A DNA stretch of 64,000 bases, taken from NCBI RefSeq assembly GCF_000420665.1, contig NZ_ATVJ01000001.1, positions 372,001-436,000 on the forward strand. Reading direction: 5' to 3'. The DNA is from Ponticaulis koreensis DSM 19734. Its GTDB lineage: Bacteria; Pseudomonadota; Alphaproteobacteria; Caulobacterales; Hyphomonadaceae. Below the pieces are notes generated by a model that saw nothing but the letters and a program-made list of their open reading frames with translations, had not been told where the DNA came from and searched no databases. A program made the position numbers and the translations under genes. Of the stretch, positions 39,827 to 49,387 are shown piece after piece; positions within the stretch are counted from its first letter, which is position 1; every line of letters starts with the position of its first letter.

Positions 39827-41233
39827 TTACATCTGCATCGTCCAGCCTTCGACACCCATTGCCGCCTGACGGATCGCCTCAGACAGAGTCGGGTGAGCAT
39901 GGCAGGTGCGCGCAACGTCTTCAGAAGACGCCTTGAATTCCATCGCAACACAGATCTCGCCGATCAGTTCACCAACGCCGACGCCCAGCATGTGGACGCC
40001 GAGAATTTCGTCAGTTGTAGCGTCTGCGAGGATTTTTACAAAACCCTCGGTTTCGTGGTTACAGCGCGCACGGGAGTTCGCCATGAATGGGAACTTGCCG
40101 GTTTTGTACTTAATACCAGCGTCTTTGAGTTGCTGCTCGTTCTTGCCGACCCACGCAATCTCTGGACTTGTGTAAACAACGCTTGGCACAAGATCATAAT
40201 CAACGTGACCCGCTTTACCTGCGATCAGTTCGGCAACGGCAGCGCCATCGTCTTCAGCTTTGTGCGCCAGCATCGGGCCAGCAACACAGTCACCAATCGC
40301 CCAGACGCCTTCAACATTCGTCTTGAAGTGATCAGTCGTATCGATCACGCCGCGCTGGTTTACACCAACGCCGATTGTTTCAAGGCCGAGACCTGCAGTA
40401 TACGGCTTACGGCCGATCGCCATGATCACGACGTCAGCGTCCAGTTGCTCTTCATCGCCGCCCTTCGCAGGCTCGACTGAGACTTTCAGCTTTGTCTTCA
40501 GCTTCTCAATGCCGGTCACTTTCGTGCCCATGCGGAATTTGAGACCCTGCTTTTCAAAAATGCGCTTGGACTGTTTGGAGATTTCCGCGTCGGCGCCTGG
40601 CATGATGTGGTCGAGGAATTCGATCACTGTCACTTCAGAACCAAGACGTGACCAGACTGAGCCCATCTCAAGACCGATAACGCCAGCCCCGATCAGGGTC
40701 AGCTTTTTCGGAATTTCTTTCAGAGACAGAGCACCAGTGTTCGTGACGATGCGCTCTTCATCAATCTCGATACCTGGCAGGCTTGCAGGCTCAGAGCCTG
40801 TCGCGATGACGATGTTCTTCGCGCCGACGTTCTCAGTGCCGCCAGCATTCAGTTCGATCTCGACTTCACCCTTGCCGACAATCTTACCTTTGCCTGCATA
40901 GTGCTTGACCTTGTTCTTCTTCATGAGGAAAGCGACGCCTTCGGTAAGGCCTTTCACAGCCTCGTCCTTCTGAGCCATCATTTTCTCAAGGTTCACAGCG
41001 AGGCCGGACACTTCAATACCCATGCCTTCAAAGTCATTCTTCGCAGCAGCGTAATACTCAGACGCGTGCAGAAGCGCTTTGGAAGGAATACAGCCAACGT
41101 TGAGGCAGGTACCGCCCAGCGTGTCACGCATTTCGATAATCGCAGTTTTCAGTCCAAGCTGACCGCAACGGATTGCGCAGTTGTAACCGCCGGGGCCGCC
41201 CCCGATAATAACGACGTCATAAGTTTCAGACAT
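39827..41233 (-). CDS. lpdA: Dihydrolipoyl dehydrogenase
   Basis: The 468-residue FAD enzyme is the E3 component of 2-oxo acid dehydrogenase complexes, reoxidising dihydrolipoamide with NAD. FAD motif GGGPGGYNCAIRCGQLG is at the N-terminus, redox-active Cys pair GGTCLNVGCIPSK near residue 41, NAD motif LIGAGVIGLEMGSVW near 180, AIGDCVAGPMLAHKAEDDG near 320, and the catalytic HAHPTLSEA near 450. No E1 or E2 genes are adjacent; it is a single-gene unit with its own terminator. Confidence 0.97.
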   Translation of the reverse strand: MSETYDVVIIGGGPGGYNCAIRCGQLGLKTAIIEMRDTLGGTCLNVGCIPSKALLHASEYYAAAKNDFEGMGIEVSGLAVNLEKMMAQKDEAVKGLTEGVAFLMKKNKVKHYAGKGKIVGKGEVEIELNAGGTENVGAKNIVIATGSEPASLPGIEIDEERIVTNTGALSLKEIPKKLTLIGAGVIGLEMGSVWSRLGSEVTVIEFLDHIMPGADAEISKQSKRIFEKQGLKFRMGTKVTGIEKLKTKLKVSVEPAKGGDEEQLDADVVIMAIGRKPYTAGLGLETIGVGVNQRGVIDTTDHFKTNVEGVWAIGDCVAGPMLAHKAEDDGAAVAELIAGKAGHVDYDLVPSVVYTSPEIAWVGKNEQQLKDAGIKYKTGKFPFMANSRARCNHETEGFVKILADATTDEILGVHMLGVGVGELIGEICVAMEFKASSEDVARTCHAHPTLSEAIRQAAMGVEGWTMQM

Positions 41234-41345
41234 ATTATTCAGACTCGCTGGCTTGGATTTTCTTTCCCCTCTCCTACTCCCCTAGGGCTACAGGTCAATG
41301 ACCAAGAGGTATTAGAAGGGCTGAACCGGCAGGTTTCTTCCGGTT

Positions 41346-41705
41346 TTATCGAAACTTATAAATGCCCGCCGTCAGGACAAGCAGAACACCAGACCAGATC
41401 GCCTCATCCAGCCATAAAGACACGTCTCCGCCGACGGCGACAATCGCGCCAGTCAGAAGCAGAAAACACAGCGTTCCAAGTGTCACCATGAGGCGTGAGA
41501 GCCAGCGCTTTCCTGCCAGACCGATCAATGCCCCCAACAGGAGTAGCAGAGTGCCCACAAAACGCAGGAGGAACGGAATGTCCGACGTCAGACTTTCCAA
41601 CCCGTCAGGGCGGCGCGCCATGATAAAATTAATATACACGCCAGCCTGATACAAAAGGTATGCGCCGCATGCCGCGATCAGCAGAGTGAAGATAATTCTC
41701 ATCAT
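41346..41705 (-). CDS. Small integral membrane protein, unknown function
   Basis: The 119-residue protein has about four membrane helices: residues 4-25, 45-65, 70-90 and 98-114. A short loop 'ARRPDGLESLTSD' follows the first. There are no recognisable motifs. It lies 112 bases after the lpdA start region and 34 bases after the phzF-like gene on the same strand, so it is probably co-transcribed with that gene. Confidence 0.65.
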   Translation of the reverse strand: MMRIIFTLLIAACGAYLLYQAGVYINFIMARRPDGLESLTSDIPFLLRFVGTLLLLLGALIGLAGKRWLSRLMVTLGTLCFLLLTGAIVAVGGDVSLWLDEAIWSGVLLVLTAGIYKFR

Positions 41706-41739
41706 TTCAGGGCCTCCCTGATCGGCACCCTAGCACGGA

Positions 41740-42552
41740 TCAGAGTTTGAAGATGCCCTCAATGATGGTCACCGCCTGCCCTGCAAGAAGCACCCGGTCT
41801 CCATCAAGGCGGGTATCAATACGCGCGCCTCGTCCCGGATATGCCTGAAAGCATCGGAAGGTCGATTTGTCTGTTCGCTCAGCCATGACGGCTGTCAGCA
41901 TGCAATGCCAGCTGCCCGTGGCTGGATCTTCATCAATGCCGGAACCCGGGGCAAAGAAGCGGGAGGTCACATCAACATCTTCGCCACCATCGGCGAAACA
42001 CCCGAAATTGCCCCGCTCCCATCTACCCTCACCGCTCAGTGCAGCCAGTTTGGAGAGGTCGGGCTTGAGCGCCAGAACCTCTTCGACGCTGGCAAACTCG
42101 GCCGCAAAGAAAGAGCCCGCCCATGCTGCGACAGGGCGCGCGCCCAGCGCCTCCGCAATATCTTCGGTGATTTCAGTTTTGCTTATTGCTGGTGCAGGAA
42201 AATCCATCAGATAGCCGACTTCAGTTTTCTGAACGATCAGCTCTCCGGCTTTTCGCGTTTCGAAAATGATCTTCGACCCGTCAAAGTCCATATGATCAAA
42301 CAAAGCATGTGCTGAAGCGAGCGTTGCATGCCCGCAGAGCGGCACCTCAACCGTTGGCGTAAACCAGCGCAACTTCCAGCGATTGCCCTCGACAGGCACA
42401 ATGAAAGCCGTTTCAGGCACGTTGTTTTCTGCGGCGATCGCCTGAAGAACCTCATCGTCAGGATAGGCATCCATAGGCATAACGCAGGCAGGGTTTCCCA
42501 TCAGCGCGCGAGCCGCAAACGCATCAATCTGAAAAATAGGATATTCAGCCAT
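41740..42552 (-). CDS. PhzF family isomerase/epimerase-like protein
   Basis: The 270-residue protein starts MAEYPIFQIDAFAARALMGNPACVM, the standard PhzF N-terminus. 'IAAENNVPETAFIVP' near residue 45 holds the catalytic Glu. 'LRWFTPTVEVPLCGHATLASAHALF' near 70 and 'DPATGSWHCMLTAVMAE' near 210 are the other family blocks. PhzF in pseudomonads isomerises a phenazine precursor; most homologues are housekeeping proteins of unknown substrate, and no phenazine genes are present here. Confidence 0.93.
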   Translation of the reverse strand: MAEYPIFQIDAFAARALMGNPACVMPMDAYPDDEVLQAIAAENNVPETAFIVPVEGNRWKLRWFTPTVEVPLCGHATLASAHALFDHMDFDGSKIIFETRKAGELIVQKTEVGYLMDFPAPAISKTEITEDIAEALGARPVAAWAGSFFAAEFASVEEVLALKPDLSKLAALSGEGRWERGNFGCFADGGEDVDVTSRFFAPGSGIDEDPATGSWHCMLTAVMAERTDKSTFRCFQAYPGRGARIDTRLDGDRVLLAGQAVTIIEGIFKL

Positions 42553-42674
42553 GGATTTGATCCTTTCAGGATGTACCTTCTCTCACAATGATTAGACCGG
42601 CTTTCTGATTTTACCAGAATTCAATTCTGCTATCTCGATCAGAAATTCTAAGGTCGGCCGCAGCGAACAAAGGT

Positions 42675-43130
42675 ATGTATATGCATTGGGCAAATCTACT
42701 CATCGGCCTCGGGCTTGCGTCCGGCATGATGATCGCCGCTCAAGGCGCGATCAATGGTCGGCTGAGCGCAGCCATAGGCGGGCCGGTTCAGGCGGCGACG
42801 GTTTCCTTCTGCGTCGGGCTGACCTGTCTGGTTATTGTGAACACGCTACTGGGAAACCGGTTCGCATTTTCTAATGCGGTATCATCACTTCCCTGGTGGG
42901 CATGGATTGGCGGCGCGCTAGGTGCGGTCATGGTCACAAGCTCGGCGCTTGCAGTGCCTCGTATTGGCGTTGCTGCGTGGGTGAGCGCCGTTATTGCAGG
43001 CCAACTTCTGGCCGCGGTTCTCTATGACCAGTTCGGTGCTTTTGGTCAGACGGTGCGTCCCGCCACACCGCTACGTCTGCTGGGCGTCGGGTTTCTTATT
43101 GTCGGCGTCTATCTGGTGCGCCGCTTCTAA
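42675..43130 (+). CDS. DMT-type membrane protein (DUF606, YdcZ-like)
   Basis: The 151-residue protein has about five helices. 'GLASGMMIAAQGAINGRLSAAIGGPVQAATVSFCVG' near residues 12-48 is the strong family signature. 'WWAWIGGALGAVMVTSSALAVPRIGVA' and the final 'LRLLGVGFLIVGVYLVRR' are also typical. YdcZ proteins are half-size relatives of drug/metabolite transporters, often acting as pairs; only one copy is present here. It is divergent from the phzF-like gene. Confidence 0.9.
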   Translation: MYMHWANLLIGLGLASGMMIAAQGAINGRLSAAIGGPVQAATVSFCVGLTCLVIVNTLLGNRFAFSNAVSSLPWWAWIGGALGAVMVTSSALAVPRIGVAAWVSAVIAGQLLAAVLYDQFGAFGQTVRPATPLRLLGVGFLIVGVYLVRRF

Positions 43131-43132
43131 AT

Positions 43133-43450
43133 CTATTTCGGGCCGTAGAGCCGCTGAAAGCTCTCAGAGAAATAACTTATTTCGGCCTCGGGCAATGCCG
43201 CCTGAAGCGCCCACCAGATCGCAAGCCCCTCATGTTCGAAGCGGCTCTGCGCGTCCGGCGTGTTAAATCCTGATCGGGATGGATCGGTCTGATTAAAAGT
43301 CGCCGAATACGCGTCCGCCCACTCTTCAATCCGCTTCACCAGTGCTTCAGCAAGCCCCAGCACTGCCGGATCGACATTGCAGTATTGCCCGCCTGACGTT
43401 TCCCAGATCGGCCATGCTTCGTAGTCCGCCATCAACTTAAAGCGACGCAT
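43133..43450 (-). CDS. Protein of unknown function, 105 aa
   Basis: The small cytosolic acidic protein starts MRRFKLMADYEAWPIWETSGG. Conserved-looking features are NVDPAVLGL, the helix 'LAEALVKRIEEWADAYSATFN' and 'DPSRSGFNTPDAQSRFEHEGLAIWWAL'. I recall similar small proteins scattered among proteobacteria without assigned function. The stop is three bases from the thiD stop-side neighbour (thiD ends at 43454), and both are on the same strand with this gene downstream, so it is probably the last gene of the thiD unit. Confidence 0.65.
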   Translation of the reverse strand: MRRFKLMADYEAWPIWETSGGQYCNVDPAVLGLAEALVKRIEEWADAYSATFNQTDPSRSGFNTPDAQSRFEHEGLAIWWALQAALPEAEISYFSESFQRLYGPK

Positions 43451-43453
43451 GCC

Positions 43454-44278
43454 TTAGCGCTCGGCTTCCAGTGGCCAGCCATGATTGACCGGTCCATGTC
43501 CCTGCCCGAGCGGTTTCGCGCTTTCAATCGCCTTCAAAAGATAGTCACGCCCGGCGGCAACCGCATCCGGAAGCGCTTTGCCCAAACCGATATGTGTGGC
43601 GATTGCAGACGCGAGCGTGCATCCCGTTCCATGCGTGCTGGTCGTTTCAATGCGCAGGCTTTCGAAAAAGAACTCGTCATATTCTGTCTGCAGTACATCG
43701 ACGATGACATCCCCGCCGACATGCCCGCCTTTAACAAGCACTGCTTTGGCGCCCGTTTCGAGCATACGTTCTGCTGCGCGGCGTTGGCCATCAACGCTTT
43801 CGACGGCTTTCCCCGACAGAATTTCAGCTTCCGGTACATTGGGCGTCAGCAGAAATGCGCCCGGAACCAGAAGATTTTTCAACACGTCGACAGCATCTGA
43901 CGCCAGCAATCTGTCACCAGAGGTCGCCACCATGACAGGGTCAATCACGCGAGGCGTTTCAGCCGCAAAATCATTCAGAACGCCCGACACGGTCTCGATT
44001 GTTTTTCTGTCACCCAGCATGCCGGTTTTGATCACATCAGCGCCGATATCAGACAGCGTCACCTTGATCTGCCCAGCGATGGCATCTTGCGGAACAGGAA
44101 TGACGCTGTACACGCCTTGCGTATTCTGCACCGTGATTGCGGTGACCGCTGTCATCGCGAAACCGCCATTCATAGCGATGGCTTTGATGTCCGCCTGAAT
44201 ACCCGCCCCACCGCCAGAATCAGATCCCGCGACGGATAAAATACGTGCCGGCGAATTCGCTGATCTTGTTTCTGTCAC
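43454..44278 (-). CDS. thiD: Hydroxymethylpyrimidine/phosphomethylpyrimidine kinase
   Basis: The 274-residue ribokinase-type enzyme phosphorylates HMP and HMP-P in thiamine synthesis and salvage. 'SVAGSDSGGGAGIQADIKAIAMNGGFAMTAVTAITVQNT' at the N-terminus, 'DVIKTGMLGDRKTIETV' near residue 75, VIDPVMVATSGD near 110, VLVKGGHVGGD near 180 and the anion hole 'ETTSTHGTGCTLASAIATHIGLG' near 215 are diagnostic. No TPP riboswitch is visible upstream. A thiE gene occurs about 18 kb away in this window. Confidence 0.96.
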   Translation of the reverse strand: MTETRSANSPARILSVAGSDSGGGAGIQADIKAIAMNGGFAMTAVTAITVQNTQGVYSVIPVPQDAIAGQIKVTLSDIGADVIKTGMLGDRKTIETVSGVLNDFAAETPRVIDPVMVATSGDRLLASDAVDVLKNLLVPGAFLLTPNVPEAEILSGKAVESVDGQRRAAERMLETGAKAVLVKGGHVGGDVIVDVLQTEYDEFFFESLRIETTSTHGTGCTLASAIATHIGLGKALPDAVAAGRDYLLKAIESAKPLGQGHGPVNHGWPLEAER

Positions 44279-44309
44279 TTTCCCAAACCTGAGCGTATCA
44301 CTTTGAGAG

Positions 44310-44336
44310 AAAAGCCCGGCAGTTAGCCGGGCTTTT
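44310..44336 (-). terminator. Terminator after ftsH
   Basis: AAAAGCCCGGC and GCCGGGCTTTT form an 11-bp perfect stem around AGTTA, directly past the ftsH stop. It ends the tilS-ftsH unit before thiD. Confidence 0.9.
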
Positions 44337-44343
44337 GTAAGAT

Positions 44344-46242
44344 TTATGCCGGTTCAGGTGAGCCGTCGCCGACACCGCCATCACCGTCTTTCTTCTTGCG
44401 CGAACCGGTGATCGGTACCGCAGAAGACGGGCCTGGCATGTCATCTTCGTCCTCAGGACGTTCAGGCTTTTTACCGTTGAGCAGATCATTGATCTCGTCG
44501 CCGGTCAGTGTCTCGTACTCAAGAAGACCTTCAGCAATCGCAACCCAATCATCTTTATAATCAGTCATGATGCGGCGGGCTTCATCCATACCCGTCTGAA
44601 CGAGATGGCGGACCTGCTCCTCAATCTTCTTGGACGTTTCCTGCGAAATCTGGGTCGGGCGATAAGGGTCATCGCTTTCGCCATAATCAATCGGGCCAAC
44701 TTCATCGGACAGACCAAACTGGGTGACCATTGCACGGGCAATTCGTGTTGCCATTTTGATGTCAGAAGACGCGCCAGACGTGACATTCTCTTCGCCAAAC
44801 GCGATTTCCTCAGCAACGCGGCCACCCATGAGAACAGCCAGACGCGATGTCATTTCCTGACGGGTCTGAGACAGCTTGTCGTCAGTCGGAAGCTGCATAA
44901 CCATACCCAGCGCACGGCCACGTGGAATGATCGTCGCTTTGTGGACAGGGTCCGTTGCCGGCATTTTCAGACCAACAATGGCGTGCCCTGCTTCGTGGTA
45001 AGCTGTGAGACGCTTTTCCTTGTCAGACATGACCATTGAGCGGCGCTCAGGGCCCATCATGACCTTGTCTTTCGCGTCCTCGAACTCCTTCATGGAGACC
45101 ATACGCTTGCCGCGGCGTGCAGCCAGCAACGCTGCCTCGTTCACAAGGTTCGCGATATCCGCACCCGAGAAGCCCGGCGTACCACGCGCGATAACCTTCG
45201 CATTGACGTCTTTCGCCGTCGGAACGTTACGCATGTGGACTTTGAGGATTTTCTCACGGCCGATAATATCCGGATTACCAACAGTGATCTGACGGTCAAA
45301 ACGGCCCGGGCGCAGAAGCGCAGGGTCCAGAACGTCAGGACGGTTGGTAGCCGCGATGATGATAATGCCTTCATTAGCTTCGAAGCCATCCATCTCAACG
45401 AGCAGCTGGTTCAGCGTTTGCTCGCGCTCGTCATTGCCGCCGCCAATACCGGCGCCACGCGAACGACCGACAGCGTCAATCTCGTCGATGAAGATAATGC
45501 ATGGTGCGTTTTTCTTCGCCTGCTCGAACATGTCGCGGACACGGCTTGCGCCAACGCCCACAAACATTTCAACAAAGTCCGAACCGGAAATCGTGAAGAA
45601 TGGAACGTTCGCTTCACCCGCAACAGCACGTGCTGTCAGGGTTTTACCCGTACCCGGAGGGCCAACAAGCAGAGCGCCTTTAGGAATTTTACCGCCAAGG
45701 CGCTGGAACTTTGAAGGGTCTTTCAGGAATTCAACGATCTCCTGAAGCTCTTCCTTTGCCTCATCAATGCCCGCGACATCATCAAATGTCACACGGCCAT
45801 GACGTTCGGTCAGAAGGCGCGCCTTGGATTTGCCAAAGCTCATCGCACCGCGACCACCGCCGCCCTGCATCTGACGCATCAGGAAGAACCAGAGGCCAAC
45901 GATGATGATCAACGGAAGAATAGAACCAACCAGATCCCAGATATTGAAGCCGCCGCCTGGCTCTTCATAGGAAATATTCACGCCCGCCGCGTCCATCTGC
46001 TCGACAAGGTGATCCTGCGAGTAGGCGCGCGTGGTGAAACGCTGATCGGTGATTGTGACGCCATGAACGGTGTAGCCATCCACATCCACGCTGCGCACTT
46101 CACCGTTGCGGGCGCGCTCAAGGAGTTCAGAATAGCTGATCTGGGTGCCGCGCTCTGCTGTATCTGTCGGCTGCAGATACGAAAAGAGTGCGATCAGAAG
46201 GGCAGCAATGACAGCCCAGAGGGCGATATTGCGCATGTTCAT
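44344..46242 (-). CDS. ftsH: ATP-dependent zinc metalloprotease FtsH
   Basis: The 632-residue membrane-bound AAA+ protease has two N-terminal membrane helices (about 5-23 and 105-125) bracketing a periplasmic domain. Then come Walker [20 protein letters not shown] near residue 195, Walker [13 protein letters not shown] near 250, the SRH region, the zinc motif HEAGHAIVG near 420 and a third zinc ligand region near 495. It degrades unneeded or damaged membrane proteins and controls LPS synthesis in relatives. It follows tilS, the common alphaproteobacterial order. Confidence 0.98.
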   Translation of the reverse strand: MNMRNIALWAVIAALLIALFSYLQPTDTAERGTQISYSELLERARNGEVRSVDVDGYTVHGVTITDQRFTTRAYSQDHLVEQMDAAGVNISYEEPGGGFNIWDLVGSILPLIIIVGLWFFLMRQMQGGGGRGAMSFGKSKARLLTERHGRVTFDDVAGIDEAKEELQEIVEFLKDPSKFQRLGGKIPKGALLVGPPGTGKTLTARAVAGEANVPFFTISGSDFVEMFVGVGASRVRDMFEQAKKNAPCIIFIDEIDAVGRSRGAGIGGGNDEREQTLNQLLVEMDGFEANEGIIIIAATNRPDVLDPALLRPGRFDRQITVGNPDIIGREKILKVHMRNVPTAKDVNAKVIARGTPGFSGADIANLVNEAALLAARRGKRMVSMKEFEDAKDKVMMGPERRSMVMSDKEKRLTAYHEAGHAIVGLKMPATDPVHKATIIPRGRALGMVMQLPTDDKLSQTRQEMTSRLAVLMGGRVAEEIAFGEENVTSGASSDIKMATRIARAMVTQFGLSDEVGPIDYGESDDPYRPTQISQETSKKIEEQVRHLVQTGMDEARRIMTDYKDDWVAIAEGLLEYETLTGDEINDLLNGKKPERPEDEDDMPGPSSAVPITGSRKKKDGDGGVGDGSPEPA

Positions 46243-46297
46243 GTGTTCAGGCTTTCTTCTTCAAAAACGTTGCTTTGTATAACATAGGTAAGGAATA

Positions 46298-47665
46298 TCA
46301 GGAAAACGACTCCCTTTGGCGAGTTTCAGTCGCAAAAAACTGCGCTTTGAACTGCAAAAGCTTATAAAAGCGCGCCTGCGAAAGGTCTCTTGGGCAGACT
46401 GACGCGCCATCTTCCAAATGTGGGACTTCAGTTACCTCACCGGCATCATTTAGAATGACCGGCAGACTATGTCTGATATCGTAGCGCGGCAGACTTCCCC
46501 TATCAAGCGAACGCGGCACTTCTCGCGTTTCCCATGAGGCGATCAATGATTGCCCGCCGCAATTGTCGGCTCGAGTTAACAGGGTTCGCCCTTTCCAGAC
46601 TTCAGAGCTTTGAGGTTCGAGACTCAAAACGTCTGCGAGCGGAACAGGTTCCGGTGCAACGAGACAAACTCCATCACGCACCTGCAGACGGCAACCATGC
46701 AGCGTTCGCCCGGCTTCACAGCCCGACAGATCAATCAGTGCCCCTGCTTTTTCCTGACGCGGCAAAGCCTCTTTCCCGCCGACAGCCGTCAGAAGCGCCA
46801 TCAGAAATCGCAGGCGCAGCGCTGGCTCCAGTTTCAAAAATGCAGGCACGTCAAATTCGGCTGCTCCGCCGACGAGGAAATCGACGTGTTGAGCCGCCCA
46901 GCCAGTCATCTGATCGGTATCGCTTATGCGTTGGGAGATTGCATGACCGAGCACCCTTTCCAGCCGTTTGACCTCATCAGGATTATCGCTGAGCAGATTG
47001 CGCACCCGCACGCGTTCAAACGCAGTATTGGTATTGGACGGGTCTTCCACCCATTCTGCGCCAAAACTCTTCAGAAACTCACGCAAATCATGTCGCCCTG
47101 CCGTCAGCAGCGGACGCACCAAGGAGAGGTCATACCCTTCAGGCCAGACGGGCAACGGCGCGACATCTGCCATGCCCGCAAGGCCATAGAGACCCGATCC
47201 TGCGCCTTCACGGATGAACACCGTTTCCAGCTGATCATCATAGGTGTGACCTGTGGCAATCGCAGCCAGCCCATGTGCACGGGCATTGGCTGCCAGCGCT
47301 GCATATCGCGCGCGCCTTGCCTGCGCCTGCGAGACGCTTGCAGCGTCGTCCCATTTGAGGGTCAGAATGTCATGAGGAATATCAAGCCGATTGCAGACAT
47401 CACCGACCATTTCAGCCTCGGCGCGCGCTTCAGGCCGCAGCCCATGGTCTACCGTTGAAACACGCATAGCGGACTTGATGACGTCTGGGAGACTGGCAAA
47501 CGCATAGAGTAGCGCCAGCGAGTCACTGCCACCGGAAACGGCGAGCAATAGCCCGCCGCTTAAATCGTCTTCATAGAAAGAGACAAACTGTGAGAGCCGC
47601 TCAATAACAGACCGGCCCTTCACGTCAGATCGTTCAGTTACAGCCGGCAAGTTGTTCCTGCACAT
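46298..47665 (-). CDS. tilS: tRNA(Ile)-lysidine synthase
   Basis: This enzyme modifies the wobble cytidine of tRNA-Ile(CAU) to lysidine so that it reads AUA. The PP-loop LLLAVSGGSDSLALLYAF lies near the N-terminus. 'STVDHGLRPEARAEAEMV', 'AAIATGHTYDDQLETVFIREGAGSGLYGLAGMA' and 'VRPLLTAGRHDLREFLKSFGAEWVEDPSN' are typical blocks. The start is uncertain: ATG at 47665 overlaps the end of cpoB by 32 bases; GTG at 47623 gives no overlap. The C-terminal domain is long and less conserved. Confidence 0.93.
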   Translation of the reverse strand: MCRNNLPAVTERSDVKGRSVIERLSQFVSFYEDDLSGGLLLAVSGGSDSLALLYAFASLPDVIKSAMRVSTVDHGLRPEARAEAEMVGDVCNRLDIPHDILTLKWDDAASVSQAQARRARYAALAANARAHGLAAIATGHTYDDQLETVFIREGAGSGLYGLAGMADVAPLPVWPEGYDLSLVRPLLTAGRHDLREFLKSFGAEWVEDPSNTNTAFERVRVRNLLSDNPDEVKRLERVLGHAISQRISDTDQMTGWAAQHVDFLVGGAAEFDVPAFLKLEPALRLRFLMALLTAVGGKEALPRQEKAGALIDLSGCEAGRTLHGCRLQVRDGVCLVAPEPVPLADVLSLEPQSSEVWKGRTLLTRADNCGGQSLIASWETREVPRSLDRGSLPRYDIRHSLPVILNDAGEVTEVPHLEDGASVCPRDLSQARFYKLLQFKAQFFATETRQRESFS

Positions 47666-48635
47666 TGGCTGCCTGCATTGTTCGTGCGGACACATCACCA
47701 ATCTGGTCGATGCGCGAGAGGAACTGACAGGCGCGGTTCGTATCGCCGACCTCAACCAGCGCGCGGGCGAGTTTCACTACGCCATCCGCGCGGCGCGGGT
47801 CTTCTGGGAAGTCACGCACAAAAGAGGTGAGGAAGCGCGCGGAGCCTTCATAGTCACCTTCCTGATAGAGGACTTCGCCAAGCCAGTAATGGACCTCGCC
47901 AGCCTGCGGATCATCGCCGAACTCGTCGAGAAAAGCGCGGAATGCCTGCTCGGCACCTGTATAATCAAAATTCAGAAGGCGGTTACGTCCGAGTTCGTAA
48001 AGCGCGCCCGCTTCACCCGGAAGCTGACTTGCTGGCAGAGTGCCAAGGCTGCCTTCTGGCAAGCGTCCGTCCGGACCGCGTGTAAATGGAGCTGTCTGCG
48101 TTGAGCCTGTGGCAGCGCGACCGCCAGAGAGAGCGGTCTGACCATCGGGCGAAGTGTTCGGCACAGCCGTTTCAGGGCGTCCCGGCTGGGTGTAGCGGAC
48201 ACTTCCGTCACGCGTCTGGATATTGCGCGGACCTGTTGGAACTTCCGGCGCGACCTGCTGGAAGGATGGACGCGGCTGGCCTGTCGGAGCCTGCCCCGAG
48301 TTCACCGAGCTGGCACCTGCAGCGAGGCGCGCATTGATCGTATCAATCCGTTCGTTCAGGCTACGGAAATCTTCCTGCAACTGCTCGCGGGCATTTTCAC
48401 TTTCAGACAGACGGTATTCAAGCTGCTCTATACGCCCCGTGAGGCGGGAGATTTCGGCTTCAAGATCTACCACCCGCGCGCTCTGGCGAGATAACTGATC
48501 CTGCATATCCTGCTGCGTCTGATAGGAAGAACTGCCTTCACCGAAACGGATCGGCGCGTTGGATTGCGCCATGGCAGGAGCGGAAAGGAGCACCAGTCCC
48601 AGTGCTGCGAGAACGGAATGACGTGCGTGTTTCAT
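47634..48635 (-). CDS. cpoB: Cell division coordinator CpoB (YbgF)
   Basis: The 333-residue periplasmic protein has a signal peptide to about residue 23. A trimerising coiled coil lies at about 38-95 (MQDQLSRQSARVVDLEAEISRLTGRIEQLE), then a Pro/Gln/Thr-rich linker. TPR repeats occupy the C-terminal half ('ALYELGRNRLLNFDYTGAEQAFRAFLDEF', 'GEVHYWLGEVLYQEGDYEGSARFL'). It links Tol-Pal constriction to peptidoglycan synthesis by PBP1B in E. coli. It is the last tol-pal gene, after a terminator-like hairpin downstream of pal. Confidence 0.93.
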   Translation of the reverse strand: MKHARHSVLAALGLVLLSAPAMAQSNAPIRFGEGSSSYQTQQDMQDQLSRQSARVVDLEAEISRLTGRIEQLEYRLSESENAREQLQEDFRSLNERIDTINARLAAGASSVNSGQAPTGQPRPSFQQVAPEVPTGPRNIQTRDGSVRYTQPGRPETAVPNTSPDGQTALSGGRAATGSTQTAPFTRGPDGRLPEGSLGTLPASQLPGEAGALYELGRNRLLNFDYTGAEQAFRAFLDEFGDDPQAGEVHYWLGEVLYQEGDYEGSARFLTSFVRDFPEDPRRADGVVKLARALVEVGDTNRACQFLSRIDQIGDVSARTMQAANVQEQLAGCN

Positions 48636-48652
48636 GGCTCAACTCATACACA

Positions 48653-48688
48653 AAAAAGCAGGGCTGAAATGAGGCAGCCCTGCTTTTT
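48653..48688 (-). terminator. Terminator between pal and cpoB
   Basis: AAAAAGCAGGGCTG (48653-48666) and CAGCCCTGCTTTTT (48675-48688) form a 14-bp perfect stem with an eight-base loop. It should end most transcripts after pal, lowering cpoB-tilS expression relative to tol-pal. Confidence 0.88.
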
Positions 48689-48713
48689 CTGTTTTTAATA
48701 GCAGTGCCGGGAG

Positions 48714-49271
48714 TTAACCGACCTGACCGCTCACAATTTGCGTGTGAGAGTTACGGTTCACTTCCCATGCTTCCGGCGTAGAGCGTCCGTCGATCGGGCG
48801 TTCCTTACCGTAAGAAATGGTTTCGATACGGTCTGCAGAGATACCGCGAGAAACGAGGTAATCCTTCACAGAGTTCGCACGGCGTTCCCCAAGGCCGAGG
48901 TTATATTCGCGTGTGCCGCGCTCGTCACAATTGCCCGCAACCATGATGCGAACAGTCGGATAAGCCTGCAGCCATGCTGCCTGACGGTTCAGAACAGCCA
49001 TGTCGTCTGCGTCGAGGTTGTAACGGTCTGTGTCGAAATAGACGCGCTCACCCACATTGACGATGAAATCCTGAACCGTGCCTGGAGGCGGGCCCTGAAC
49101 CACTTCACGTGATGTCACAACTTCATCGCGCACGGGTGGCGGCGTTGTATCGCGCACTGGCGGCGGTGTTGTAACCGCAACTTCTTCCTCAACTGGCGGA
49201 TTTGAAGCACATGCGCCCAGTGCAAGTGCGATGCCCGCGACCGAAACCAACTTGAACATTTTGTTTTTCAT
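48714..49271 (-). CDS. pal: Peptidoglycan-associated lipoprotein Pal
   Basis: The 185-residue outer-membrane lipoprotein has signal MKNKMFKLVSVAGIALALGAC with the lipobox LGAC. A Pro/Thr-rich tether with two 'TTPPPVRD' copies follows. The OmpA-C domain ('VYFDTDRYNLDADDMAVLNRQAAWL', 'VRIMVAGNCDERGTREYNLGLGERRANSVKDYL') binds meso-diaminopimelate in peptidoglycan. The ATG at 49271 follows AAGGG by six bases. Works with TolQRAB to hold the outer membrane during constriction. Confidence 0.97.
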   Translation of the reverse strand: MKNKMFKLVSVAGIALALGACASNPPVEEEVAVTTPPPVRDTTPPPVRDEVVTSREVVQGPPPGTVQDFIVNVGERVYFDTDRYNLDADDMAVLNRQAAWLQAYPTVRIMVAGNCDERGTREYNLGLGERRANSVKDYLVSRGISADRIETISYGKERPIDGRSTPEAWEVNRNSHTQIVSGQVG

Positions 49272-49299
49272 TTGGGACCCTTCCACAACCTTCTTGCGT

Positions 49300-49329
49300 A
49301 TCTCAGTCTCTAAGTTGGGAATTTGTCAA
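49300..49329 (-). promoter_or_regulatory. Candidate promoter for pal
   Basis: On the - strand TTGACA (49329-49324), an 18-base spacer, then TGAGAT (49305-49300), about 30 bases before the pal start. It would let pal be made independently of tolB. Confidence 0.45.
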
Positions 49330-49387
49330 CTCTGAGACCAATGTCCTGATTTCAGAGTGACAAATTCGAATTCATTTGCCCAATGAA

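Noticed and set aside
44279-44309. TPP riboswitch for thiD or thiE
   Set aside because: The CTGAGA and related conserved TPP elements are not visible upstream of either gene.
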